Shown here: in pieces, positions 56,114 through 64,000 of the stretch
How positions within the stretch are numbered: position 1 is the stretch's first letter
Layout of the letters: each line of letters begins with the position of its first letter
DNA from: Cellulomonas composti
Lineage (GTDB): Bacteria > Actinomycetota > Actinomycetes > Actinomycetales > Cellulomonadaceae
Direction: 5' to 3'
DNA: 64,000 nt
Assembly: GCF_007990245.1 (NCBI RefSeq)
Contig: NZ_BJWG01000016.1
Location: forward strand, 1-64,000
The notes under the pieces: generated by a model
The model's database searches: none
Told to the model about the DNA's origin: nothing
Seen by the model: the letters and a program-made list of their open reading frames with translations, nothing else
Made by a program: the position numbers and the translations under genes

Positions 56114-57412
56114 GTGCTAGGCGCATTCGTGCGGGCGTTCAGGACGCCCGACCTGCGGCGGAAGCTGCTCTTCACGATCAGCATCATGGTCGTGTTCCGC
56201 ATCGGCTCCTTCCTGCCGACGCCCGGGGTGTCCTACCCCAACGTCCAGCAGTGCATCGACGAGATCGATGCCGGCAACGACCTGCTCGGCCTGGTGAACC
56301 TGTTCAGCGGCGGCGCGCTCCTGCAGCTGTCGGTGTTCGCGCTCGGGATCATGCCGTACATCACGGCGAGCATCATCGTCCAGCTGCTGCGCGTGGTGAT
56401 CCCCAAGTTCGAGGAGCTCCACAAGGAGGGCCAGTCCGGCACCGCGAAGCTCACGCAGTACACGCGGTACCTGACGATCGGTCTGGCGATCCTGCAGTCG
56501 ACGACGGTCATCACGATCGCGCGCTCGGGTCGCCTCTTCACCGGTTGCACGGTCGACGTGATCCCCGACGACTCGTGGTCGACGCTGCTCATCATGGTGC
56601 TCACGATGACCGCCGGCACCGGCCTCATCATGTGGCTCGGTGAGCTCATCACGGAGCGCGGCGTCGGCAACGGCATGTCGCTGCTGATCTTCACCTCGAT
56701 CGCCGCAAGCTTCCCGACCGCGATGTGGTCGATCGCGGGTGGCAACAACGGCGCCACCAAGTTCACGGTCGTGCTACTGATCATCGTGCTCGTGATCGGC
56801 CTCGTGGTCTTCGTCGAGCAGAGCCAGCGCCGCATCCCCGTGCAGTACGCCAAGCGCATGGTCGGCCGGCGCATGTACGGCGGGTCGAGCACCTACATCC
56901 CGATCAAGATCAACATGGCCGGCGTCATCCCGATCATCTTCGCGTCCTCGCTGCTCGCGATCCCCGGTCTCGTCGCGCAGTTCGGTGACCAGAGCGCGGA
57001 GTGGGTGCGGTGGGTGAGCACGAACCTCGCCCAGTACGACGCGCCGCTGCACCTGCTGCTGTACGTGATCCTGATCATCTTCTTCTGCTACTTCTACACG
57101 GCGATCACGTTCAACCCGGACGAGGTCGCGGACAACATGAAGAAGTACGGCGGCTTCATCCCGGGCATCCGGGCGGGTCGGCCGACGGCGGACTACCTGA
57201 GCTTCGTGATCTCGCGCATCACCGCACCCGGGTCGCTGTACCTGGCGGTCGTCGCGCTGATCCCGACGGTCGCGTTCGCGATGATGGGCGTGGGCCAGAG
57301 CATCCCGTTCGGCGGCTCGTCGATCCTCATCGTCGTCGGCGTCGGCCTCGAGACGGTCAAGCAGATCGAGTCGCAGCTGCAGCAGCGGCACTACGAGGGG
57401 TTCCTGCGGTGA
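56114..57412 (+). CDS. secY: Preprotein translocase subunit SecY
   Basis: A 432-residue channel protein with ten membrane helices; plug and lateral-gate landmarks include LFTISIMVVFRIGSFLPTPGV, the pore-ring IMPYITASIIVQLL and GFIPGIRAGRPTADYLSFV near the C-terminus. GTG start with AGGAGGA at ideal spacing (LGAFVRAFRTPDLRRKLLFT). Secretes both classical and SipW-type precursors. Confidence 0.97.
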   Translation: MLGAFVRAFRTPDLRRKLLFTISIMVVFRIGSFLPTPGVSYPNVQQCIDEIDAGNDLLGLVNLFSGGALLQLSVFALGIMPYITASIIVQLLRVVIPKFEELHKEGQSGTAKLTQYTRYLTIGLAILQSTTVITIARSGRLFTGCTVDVIPDDSWSTLLIMVLTMTAGTGLIMWLGELITERGVGNGMSLLIFTSIAASFPTAMWSIAGGNNGATKFTVVLLIIVLVIGLVVFVEQSQRRIPVQYAKRMVGRRMYGGSSTYIPIKINMAGVIPIIFASSLLAIPGLVAQFGDQSAEWVRWVSTNLAQYDAPLHLLLYVILIIFFCYFYTAITFNPDEVADNMKKYGGFIPGIRAGRPTADYLSFVISRITAPGSLYLAVVALIPTVAFAMMGVGQSIPFGGSSILIVVGVGLETVKQIESQLQQRHYEGFLR

Positions 57413-57987
57413 CGGCGCGCCTGGTCCTGCTCGGGCCCCCCGGTGCCGGCAAGGGCACGCAGGCCGCTCGGCTGGCGGACCGTCTGGCGATCCCGGCGAT
57501 CTCGACGGGGGACATCTTCCGCGCCAACATCAAGGGCGGCACCGAGCTCGGTCGGCGCGCGCAGGAGTTCTCCTCGCGCGGCGCGCTGGTGCCCGACGAG
57601 ATCACCAACGCCATGGTCCGGGACCGGCTCGCGGCCGACGACACCGCGAACGGATTCCTGCTCGACGGCTACCCCCGCAACGTCGCCCAGGTCGCCGAGC
57701 TCGAGGCGATCCTCGCGGACGCCGGCAAGTCGCTGGACCTCGCCGTCGAGATCACCGCCGACCCGCACGTGGTCACCGAGCGGCTGCTAAAGCGCGCGCA
57801 GATCGAAGGCCGCGAGGACGACACCGAGGACGTCATCCGGCACCGCCTCGACGTCTACGCCGAGCAGACGGCCCCGATCTCCAAGGTCTACGCCGACCGT
57901 GGTCTGCTCGCGCAGGTCGACGGCCTCGGCGAGGTCGACGAGGTGACCGAGCGGCTGCTCGCGGCCATCGGCCCCGCCACACGCTGA
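57409..57987 (+). CDS. adk: Adenylate kinase
   Basis: A 192-residue adenylate kinase (2 ADP to ATP plus AMP). P-loop GPPGAGKGTQA at the N-terminus, AMP-binding ISTGDIFRANI and LLDGYPRN; the LID segment (EGREDDTEDVIRHRLDVYAEQTAP) is the short type without zinc cysteines, typical of Actinobacteria. GTG overlaps the secY stop. Confidence 0.97.
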   Translation: MTARLVLLGPPGAGKGTQAARLADRLAIPAISTGDIFRANIKGGTELGRRAQEFSSRGALVPDEITNAMVRDRLAADDTANGFLLDGYPRNVAQVAELEAILADAGKSLDLAVEITADPHVVTERLLKRAQIEGREDDTEDVIRHRLDVYAEQTAPISKVYADRGLLAQVDGLGEVDEVTERLLAAIGPATR

Positions 57988-57989
57988 TC

Positions 57990-58838
57990 GTGTTCGGCCG
58001 GGAGCGGATCGAGTACAAGACCCACGAGCAGATGCTGCTCATGCGGCGTGCTGGTCTGGTCGTCGCCGACGCGCTCGAAGCCGCCCGCACCGCGGCGGTC
58101 CCCGGCGCGCGCACGCGCGACGTGGACGCCGCCGCAGCCGCCGTGATCGCCGCGGCGGGTGCGACGCCGTCCTTCCTGGGCTACCACGGCTATCCGGCGA
58201 CGGTGTGCGTCTCGGTCAACGACGAGGTCGTCCACGGCATCCCGGGTGACCGCGTGCTCGAGCCCGGTGACGTCGTCTCCGTGGACTGCGGCGCGATCGT
58301 CGAGGGCTGGCACGGCGACAGCGCTGTGACGTTCGTGCTCGACGGCGGCGACCCGGCGGACGTCGACCTCGTCACGACGACCGAGGCGGCCCTGTGGGCC
58401 GGCATCGCGGCCCTGGCCGGCGGCGAGCGGCTCGGCGCGGTCGGCGAGGCCGTCGAGGACGTCGTCGATGCCGCAGCGGCCGCCGGCCGCAACCACGGCG
58501 TCCGGTACGGCATCGTCGAGGAGTACGTCGGGCACGGCATCGGCTCGGCCATGCACCAGCCGCCGGACGTGCTCAACTACCGCGTGCGTGACAAGGGTCC
58601 CCGCCTGCGGCCCGGCCTGTGCCTCGCGGTCGAGCCGATGATCGCCCGCGGCGACCGGGAGACCGAGGTGCTCGCGGACGACTGGACGGTGGTGACCGCC
58701 GACGGCTCGCGCGCGGCGCACTGGGAGCACACGGTCGCGATCCACGCCGGCGGGATCTGGGTGCTCACGGCAGCGGACGGTGGCCTGGCGGCGCTCGCCG
58801 CGCGCGGTGTCGCGGTCGCGCCGCTAGCCTGGGCGTAG
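57990..58838 (+). CDS. map: Methionine aminopeptidase, type I
   Basis: A 282-residue pita-bread metallopeptidase that removes initiator Met. Metal ligands are visible in VSVDCGAIVEGWHGDSAVTF (two Asp), GHGIGSAMHQPP (His), VEPMI (Glu) and HWEHTVAIH (Glu). GTG start two bases after adk. The extra C-terminal 30 residues (GIWVLTAADGGLAALAARG) are a modest extension. The usual next gene infA is absent here. Confidence 0.96.
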   Translation: MFGRERIEYKTHEQMLLMRRAGLVVADALEAARTAAVPGARTRDVDAAAAAVIAAAGATPSFLGYHGYPATVCVSVNDEVVHGIPGDRVLEPGDVVSVDCGAIVEGWHGDSAVTFVLDGGDPADVDLVTTTEAALWAGIAALAGGERLGAVGEAVEDVVDAAAAAGRNHGVRYGIVEEYVGHGIGSAMHQPPDVLNYRVRDKGPRLRPGLCLAVEPMIARGDRETEVLADDWTVVTADGSRAAHWEHTVAIHAGGIWVLTAADGGLAALAARGVAVAPLAWA

Positions 58839-58871
58839 TTCGCACGATCCGCGTCACCTGGAGGTACCGCG

Positions 58872-61154
58872 GTGATCCGTCCGACCCGTGCGCTCCTGGC
58901 CGTCGCCACCGTGGTGGCGAGCACCGCGGCGCTGTCGTTGACGTCGCTCGCAGGCCCGGGGGCCACGCCGGCCCTCGCGGCCGACCGCTGCGACTACGTC
59001 GCTCCCACGCGCGGCTTCACCATCCTCGTGCGTGACGACGCGTCGGTGGCCGGTGCGGAGGTGGAGGGGACGGTCGCCGTCGGAGGCGCACTGACGTGGG
59101 GCTCGACCTTCGACGTGCGGCACTCGACGGGGCTGACGCCGCAGGACTACGACCTGCCGACCCTGACGGTCGGCCCCGACGCGCTCCCGGTGCGCCTGTC
59201 GGCCGGGTCGTTCGACTTCGCGGGGTCCTCGGGCAACCTGCAGGTGGGCAGCTCGGCCGACGACGCCGCGGCGCCCAGGGGCTACATGCTCACGGGCGCC
59301 GAGACCTGGACGAACGAGCGGCTCTCGGGCGACGAGGTGTTCGTCGACGCCGGCGGGCCGGCGGCGCGGGTGCTGCCGCCCGAGTCGCCCGCCTCCGACG
59401 CGGAGCTCGACGCGTGGATCGCCGCCCGGCTGGGCCCGCTCGACGTGAGCCCGCTGACGAGCGGCTTCCCGCAGCTCGAGGAGAGCGCGCAGGCGCTCGA
59501 GGACCTGACGGGCGAGTCCGACGGCGTCTCGGAGGTGGCGCTGCAGGGCACCGCACCCGAGAAGCGGCTCGAGCTCGTGCCGGGCGAGGTGAACCTGCTG
59601 TCGGTCACGCCGGAGGCGTTCGCCGGCGTCACGGCGGTCTCGTTCTCGGGAGCCAGGCCGAGCGAGGACACGTTGCTCGTCGTGCGGCTGCGCGGCGGCA
59701 ACGGGACCACGTTCACGATCCCGCGCCTGAACGGCGCGAACGACGCCGGCAACGACAACCTCTTCTCGCCGTGGGTCGTGTGGGCCTACGCCGACGACGG
59801 TCCGCTCGTGCTGAACGGGACGGACCGGCTCACGGGCACGCTGCTCGTGCCCGCGGCCGACCTGACGCTGAACAACCCCAGCAGCGTCGAGGGTCAGGTC
59901 ATCGCGCGCACGCTCGTCAAGCCGAACGGGACCGGCGAGATCCACCACTACCCGTTCCTGGGCTGCTCGCCGGTCGAGCCGCCGATCCCGCTCTCGCAGG
60001 TCGCGGGCCGCAAGGCCGTGCTCGACGTCGAGGGCGAGTTCGACGAGCTCCCGACGGAGTTCGCGGTGGCCTACTGGCTCGACGGGGTCCGCCAGGCGCC
60101 TGACCTCTACCTGGCCGCCGACGGCACGCTGCTCGGTCCGGTGACGGTTCCGGCCGGCATGACGATCGAGCTCCGGGAGATCCTGCCGTCCGTCGACGGC
60201 GGCGACTGGGCCGAGCCGCAGTGGAGCGTCTCGGGCGCCGAGGAGATCCCGCCGACGCAGGGCGGTGACATCGCCTTCGTCGTCGGGACGGGTGCGGACA
60301 TCGAGGTGCACGCGTCCAACACGCTCGTGGGTCAGGGCCGGTTCAGCATCGCGAAGACCGTGACCGACGAGGACGGCGTCGGGTCCGTGCCCGACGAGTT
60401 CGCGTTCGAGCTCTGGGTCGATGGCGAACGCCGTGACGACCTCGTGGTGCCGTCGGACGGAACGGTCGTCGGCCCCGTCGACGTCGGCCCGCACGCGACC
60501 GTCGAGCTCGTCGAGATCGCGCCCGGCGACCCGCCCGGAGCGTCGTGGCAGGAGCCGACCTGGACGGTCGAGGACGCGCAGGAGGTGCCAGCCGATCACG
60601 GCGGGACCGCGTTCGTCGTCGGGCAGGGCAGCGCCGTGAGCTCGGTCGAGGTCACCAACGTGCTCGAGGCGGACCCGCCCGCGCCGCCCCTGCCGGGTGG
60701 CTTCACGATCACCAAGGTCGTCGCCGGGGTCGTGGCGCCCGGCGCGGCGTTCACGGGCGGCTGGACCTGTGACGCGGCGGGCGCCGAGGGCAGCTCGGGC
60801 GAGTGGGGCCTCGCGCCCGACGAGACCGTCACGATCAGCGGCTTCCCGGCCGGCACCACGTGCACCGTGAGCGAGGACCCCGTCGACGGTTACGACGCCG
60901 CGATCACGCCGGCGGACGGCACGTTCGTCGTCGCCGCCGGACAGGTGACGTCCGTCGTCGTGACGAACACGGCGACCGACTCCGGCGGCGGTGACGACGG
61001 GGACGGGGACGACGGGGACAGTGACGACGGCGGCACCTTGCCCGTGACCGGTGCGGACGGGACCGGCGCACTCGCGGCGTTCGGTGCGGGCGCGCTGCTG
61101 CTGGGGGCTGTGCTCGTCGCGGCGCGGCGGCGGGGCCACTCGCGCCGGGTCTGA
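58872..61154 (+). CDS. Choice-of-anchor A family surface protein, LPVTG-anchored
   Basis: A 760-residue secreted protein: signal peptide ending TPALAA; residues about 40-370 are a choice-of-anchor-A domain (GFTILVRDDASVAGAEVEGTVAVGGALT ... LLVPAADLTLNNPSSVEGQVIARTL), found in collagen-binding-like surface proteins. Two Cna-B/DUF5979-like modules follow (FSIAKTVTDEDGVGSV; GGFTITKVVAGVVAPGAAF with a Cys pair around GWTCDA and TTCTVSED), then a Gly/Asp linker, LPVTG (723-727), membrane helix and RRRGHSRRV. GTG start with GGAGG seven bases upstream. Likely wall-anchored by a housekeeping sortase; ligand unknown. Confidence 0.88.
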   Translation: MIRPTRALLAVATVVASTAALSLTSLAGPGATPALAADRCDYVAPTRGFTILVRDDASVAGAEVEGTVAVGGALTWGSTFDVRHSTGLTPQDYDLPTLTVGPDALPVRLSAGSFDFAGSSGNLQVGSSADDAAAPRGYMLTGAETWTNERLSGDEVFVDAGGPAARVLPPESPASDAELDAWIAARLGPLDVSPLTSGFPQLEESAQALEDLTGESDGVSEVALQGTAPEKRLELVPGEVNLLSVTPEAFAGVTAVSFSGARPSEDTLLVVRLRGGNGTTFTIPRLNGANDAGNDNLFSPWVVWAYADDGPLVLNGTDRLTGTLLVPAADLTLNNPSSVEGQVIARTLVKPNGTGEIHHYPFLGCSPVEPPIPLSQVAGRKAVLDVEGEFDELPTEFAVAYWLDGVRQAPDLYLAADGTLLGPVTVPAGMTIELREILPSVDGGDWAEPQWSVSGAEEIPPTQGGDIAFVVGTGADIEVHASNTLVGQGRFSIAKTVTDEDGVGSVPDEFAFELWVDGERRDDLVVPSDGTVVGPVDVGPHATVELVEIAPGDPPGASWQEPTWTVEDAQEVPADHGGTAFVVGQGSAVSSVEVTNVLEADPPAPPLPGGFTITKVVAGVVAPGAAFTGGWTCDAAGAEGSSGEWGLAPDETVTISGFPAGTTCTVSEDPVDGYDAAITPADGTFVVAAGQVTSVVVTNTATDSGGGDDGDGDDGDSDDGGTLPVTGADGTGALAAFGAGALLLGAVLVAARRRGHSRRV

Positions 61155-61175
61155 CCGAACCGGCCCGGTCCGCCG

Positions 61176-63686
61176 TCAGGGACCGACCGTGAATCGGACC
61201 TTGACCAGCACGCCGTAGCGGGTGTCGGCACCGGAGGGCGTCGTCTGGGTCGTCTCGACGTAGCGCAGGCCGAACTCGTACGCGCCGGCTCCGAGCGTGC
61301 CGAGCGAACGGGTCAGGGGGTTCGCCTCGAGCTCGTGCGCGCTGCGCCGGTGCTCAGGGTTCGACGGGTCGAGCGGGACCGCACCGAAGTAGGCGCGTAC
61401 CCACTGACCCGCGTCGCCGGTGAACTGCACCGAGACCGCGCCGGGCGTGACGGTCGTGGTCCCGTCCGGCGACAGGAGCCGGGGGACAAGGAAGTCGTAG
61501 GCGGGCGTGCGGTCCGACGAGAGCGAGGTCGCTCCCGTACCGAGCCGCTGCGTCGCGGTGTAGGACACGTCGTGCGTGCGCCCGCCGTCGCCGGCCGTCA
61601 GTGACCACGTGCCGTCCGGGGCGACGGTCGCGGTGCCGGCGGGGGAGCCCTCGTCGTCGCTCAAGGAGACGACGGCACCGGGTTCGCCCGTCCCGGAGAG
61701 CTGCGGCAGGTAGCGGTTCGTACCGCCGGGGTCGGCCGTGACGAGCACCGGCGCGTCGGGTGCGCGCAGCGCCACGTCGCTGATGCGCTCCGGTCCTTGT
61801 CGTCCGCCGGCGGCGTCGACGTAGGCGACGGTGATCGTGTGGGTGCCGAGGGACAGGCCCGGGACGCGCACCGAACCGGACACGCTCGTCGTGCGCGACC
61901 CGGGCCGCACCTCGGCGCGGACCGAACCCGGTGCGACCTGCCCGACGGTCGCACCGTCGACGCGGACTCGGACCGGGTAGGGCTGATCGCCGGCGACGGT
62001 CACCGCGAGCTCGCCGCCGTCGACGACGACCGAGCCGGCAACCGGGTCGGCCACTGTCGGCAGCACGTAGTGGAACGGGCCGACCGTGACGGGGGACGAG
62101 TCGGCGTGGTCGGCGAGACGCTGGACGATGGTGAGCTCGACGGGGTCGGTCGCCGGCTCGCCGGCGCACGTCCGCGTCGGCGTGATCGACCACGTGCCGT
62201 CGGCACCGACCACCGTGGAGCCCGCAGTGGTTCCGTCGGTGCAGGAGACGACGATGGTCCCGCCTGGCTCCCCGGTGCCGGCGAGCTGCGGGACGATCGC
62301 GAACGTCCCCCCGACGACAGGTCCGTCACTCACCACCGGCGCGGGGGCCTCGGGGGTCGGCTCGCTCGTCGGCTCGCTGGTGGGTTCGCTGGTGGGTTCG
62401 TTGGTGGGTTCGTTGGTGGGTTCGCTGGTGGGCTCGCCGGTCGGTTCGCTGGTGGGCTCGGCGGTGGGCCCACCGGTCGGTTCGCTGGTGGGTTCGGCGG
62501 TCGGCTCGCTCGTCGGCCCGCTCGGGCCGGACGACGGTGCTGGTCTCGTGGGCTGACCTGGCCCGGGGGCGGCGGGTTCGAGGTCCGTCTCGTCGGCGGC
62601 TGTCGGCGGTGGCGCGTCGGTCTCGAGATCGGCGTCGTCGGACTCGTCTGAGGCGACCGGCCCGGGGGCCGAGGTGGCGACCGCGGCCGGAGGCTCGACG
62701 GTCTCGCCACCCGAGAACCAGCCGCTCGCGGCGACGGCGAGCGCGCCGACGACCACCACGACCGAGGCGAGCACGGCCGCGACGACGACACCCGGTCCGC
62801 CGCCCGCGGACCCGCCGGAGGACCCGCCCGAGCTCGCCGTCGTGCGTGCGGCGGGCGCGGGGGCTCCGCCGGGCAGCATCGTCGGGATGACGGGTGCCGG
62901 GATCGCCGAGGCCCCGGCGGTGGGCAGCACCAGGATCCCGGCGCCGAGCAGGGCCGGCAGGAGGATCACGCGCAGGGCGCCGGCGACCTCGTCGACCTCC
63001 TCGAGCAGGATCGCGCAGCGCAGGCAGGTGGTGACGTGAGCGTCGACGCGGTCGCGCTGGCGCGCAGTGAGACCGCCGCGCTGGTAGGCACCGAGGCGCT
63101 CGACCACCCAGTCGCACTCGGGCGAGCCGCCGCCGCGGCTGACGTGCGCCTGCAGCCAGGCCCGGCGGAGCCCCTCACGGGCGCGGTACGCGAGGGCCGC
63201 GGCGGCCGCAGGGGTCAGGCCGAGGAACCGCGCTGCCTCGGCGGTGCCGATCCCTTCGACCTCGGTGTACCAGAGGATCGCGCGCCAGTCGTCGGGCAAC
63301 GACCGGAAGGCGCTTGCGGTGATCGACCGGTCCAGGCTCGTGTCGGAGAAGTCCGCGACGGGGTCGATCGACTGGGCGACCTCGTCGTTCAGCTCGAGCG
63401 GGCGCTCGGTGCCGGACCACGCGATCGACACCGAGCGCAGCGTCGCATAGAGGTACGGCCTGAAGGCATCGGTGGGGCCCTTGCCGGAGCGGATCGCCGA
63501 GAGTGTGCGGACGAACGACTCCTGGACCAGGTCGTCGGGGTCGTGCTTGTGCGTGATCCGCACGGCTGCCGCGCGCGCCGCGTGGTAGTGCCGCTGCCAC
63601 AGGACGCCGAACGCATCGGTGTCGCCCGCCCGCACGGCGTCGACCAGCGCGAGGTCTGACGGTTCGACCGCCGTGCCCTGCTCCAT
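61176..63686 (-). CDS. Membrane-anchored sigma factor fused to zinc anti-sigma and Ig-like domains
   Basis: An 836-residue fusion. Region 2 (about 20-90; HDPDDLVQESFVRTLSAI) and region 4 (about 125-180; LPDDWRAILWYTEVEGIGTAEAARFLGL) form an ECF-type sigma factor. It is followed by a zinc-binding anti-sigma domain (C191 and HVTTCLRC with H217, C221, C224), a hydrophobic stretch (239-258) and a clear transmembrane helix (299-321), a PTSEPT/EPTN spacer (391-444) and Ig-like modules (about 450-836; two LAGTGEPGG/LSGTGEPGA repeats) presumably outside. ATG after AGAGGTGG. The covalent sigma/anti-sigma/sensor layout suggests signal-dependent release by proteolysis; this is inference. Convergent with the LPVTG gene. 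Confidence 0.88.
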   Translation of the reverse strand: MEQGTAVEPSDLALVDAVRAGDTDAFGVLWQRHYHAARAAAVRITHKHDPDDLVQESFVRTLSAIRSGKGPTDAFRPYLYATLRSVSIAWSGTERPLELNDEVAQSIDPVADFSDTSLDRSITASAFRSLPDDWRAILWYTEVEGIGTAEAARFLGLTPAAAAALAYRAREGLRRAWLQAHVSRGGGSPECDWVVERLGAYQRGGLTARQRDRVDAHVTTCLRCAILLEEVDEVAGALRVILLPALLGAGILVLPTAGASAIPAPVIPTMLPGGAPAPAARTTASSGGSSGGSAGGGPGVVVAAVLASVVVVVGALAVAASGWFSGGETVEPPAAVATSAPGPVASDESDDADLETDAPPPTAADETDLEPAAPGPGQPTRPAPSSGPSGPTSEPTAEPTSEPTGGPTAEPTSEPTGEPTSEPTNEPTNEPTSEPTSEPTSEPTPEAPAPVVSDGPVVGGTFAIVPQLAGTGEPGGTIVVSCTDGTTAGSTVVGADGTWSITPTRTCAGEPATDPVELTIVQRLADHADSSPVTVGPFHYVLPTVADPVAGSVVVDGGELAVTVAGDQPYPVRVRVDGATVGQVAPGSVRAEVRPGSRTTSVSGSVRVPGLSLGTHTITVAYVDAAGGRQGPERISDVALRAPDAPVLVTADPGGTNRYLPQLSGTGEPGAVVSLSDDEGSPAGTATVAPDGTWSLTAGDGGRTHDVSYTATQRLGTGATSLSSDRTPAYDFLVPRLLSPDGTTTVTPGAVSVQFTGDAGQWVRAYFGAVPLDPSNPEHRRSAHELEANPLTRSLGTLGAGAYEFGLRYVETTQTTPSGADTRYGVLVKVRFTVGP
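62355..62516 (-). repeat. PTSEPT coding repeat in the sigma-fusion spacer
   Basis: About 13 units of 12 bases encode xEPT or NEPT (positions 391-444 of the protein). Low-complexity wall-spanning linker, not a CRISPR array. Confidence 0.85.
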
Positions 63687-63888
63687 CGTGCCGCCCACCT
63701 CTCTTCCTCGATTCTCCTTGCAGGACATGTGCGGCCGGCGCCGATGACGCAGCGTGAGCGGGTGAAAACAGCTCCCGCGCGGGACGGGTGACGCACCTCA
63801 CATCGGAATGCTCGGCTTTGCCGTCATCAACGAACTGGGCAGGCCTCTACCAGGGAGTTCGAGAGCAGCCCACGTTCCAGGAGCACCA

Positions 63889-64000
63889 GTGAACTCGTCC
63901 CGCACGTCGCACTCCGCTCATTCCCGACCTCCCTTGGCCGCCCGATGGCGGCGCTTGGTGGCGGGAGTCGCGGCACTCTCCGTCGTAGGGGCGGGCGTGG
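63889..64000 (+). CDS. N-terminus of a secreted protein (truncated by window end)
   Basis: A GTG with AGGAG five bases upstream opens a 37-codon frame to the window end: a basic segment (RPPLAARWRRLVAG) followed by a hydrophobic run (VAALSVVGAGV), the n- and h-regions of a signal peptide. It is divergent from the sigma-fusion gene across a 202-base region, so a possible target of that sigma factor. No domain is yet visible. Confidence 0.6.
   Translation, partial: MNSSRTSHSAHSRPPLAARWRRLVAGVAALSVVGAGV

Noticed and set aside
62355-62516. Regularly spaced GGTGGGTTCG-like units resembling a CRISPR array
   Set aside because: Units are 12 bases with no spacers and encode an in-frame EPT linker.

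Overview
The window is GC-rich bacterial DNA. Its gene order is typical of Actinobacteria: tRNA-Thr/tRNA-Met - rpmG - MaoC-type dehydratase pair - murB, then tRNA-Trp - secE - nusG - rplK - rplA, rplJL - rpoBC, rpsL - rpsG - fusA - tuf, S10 and spc clusters, secY - adk - map. Frequent GTG/TTG starts, class I (short) adenylate kinase, zinc-type S14 and actinobacterial-style proteins suggest Micrococcales, possibly near Cellulomonas; the genus is inferred from general resemblance only. No rRNA, CRISPR array, transposase or prophage was seen.

Layout. 0.1-9.4 kb: YajQ-like protein, three tRNAs, SDR oxidoreductase, rpmG, two hot-dog dehydratase subunits, a LacI-type regulator facing a tandem pair of MFS transporters across a palindromic operator region, murB, adenosine deaminase. 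9.5-16.7 kb: a large membrane-anchored protein of unknown function, a two-component system (HK/RR) placed directly after an ABC-2 exporter, and an aminotransferase. 16.9-19.6 kb: tRNA-Trp, secE, nusG, rplK, rplA. 19.6-25.4 kb: an accessory block between rplA and rplJ, holding a trypsin-like protease with 18 PFTE repeats and, divergently, an ECF-like sigma factor, a small unknown protein and a TPR-CHAT (caspase-like) protein. 25.4-49.9 kb: the RNA polymerase, str, S10 and spc housekeeping blocks with clear promoters and strong terminators. 50.0-56.0 kb: a second accessory block, a SipW-type signal peptidase with three probable SipW-dependent surface proteins, a large CshA/GEVED/DUF11 surface protein and an LAHTG-anchored protein, placed between rplO and secY. 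56.1-58.8 kb: secY-adk-map. 58.9-64.0 kb: a choice-of-anchor-A, LPVTG-anchored surface protein, a sigma factor fused to its zinc anti-sigma domain, a membrane segment and Ig-like modules, and the start of another secreted protein.

How it fits together. The translation/transcription genes are housekeeping and look intact. The interest lies in two accessory cassettes lodged in ribosomal gene clusters. The protease/sigma/CHAT set looks like a self-contained regulatory or conflict system with two cytoplasmic proteases. The SipW set looks like a dedicated export and assembly unit for surface fibres, and is followed after map by further wall-anchored and membrane-signalling genes. Functions of both cassettes are inferences from domain content and gene order.
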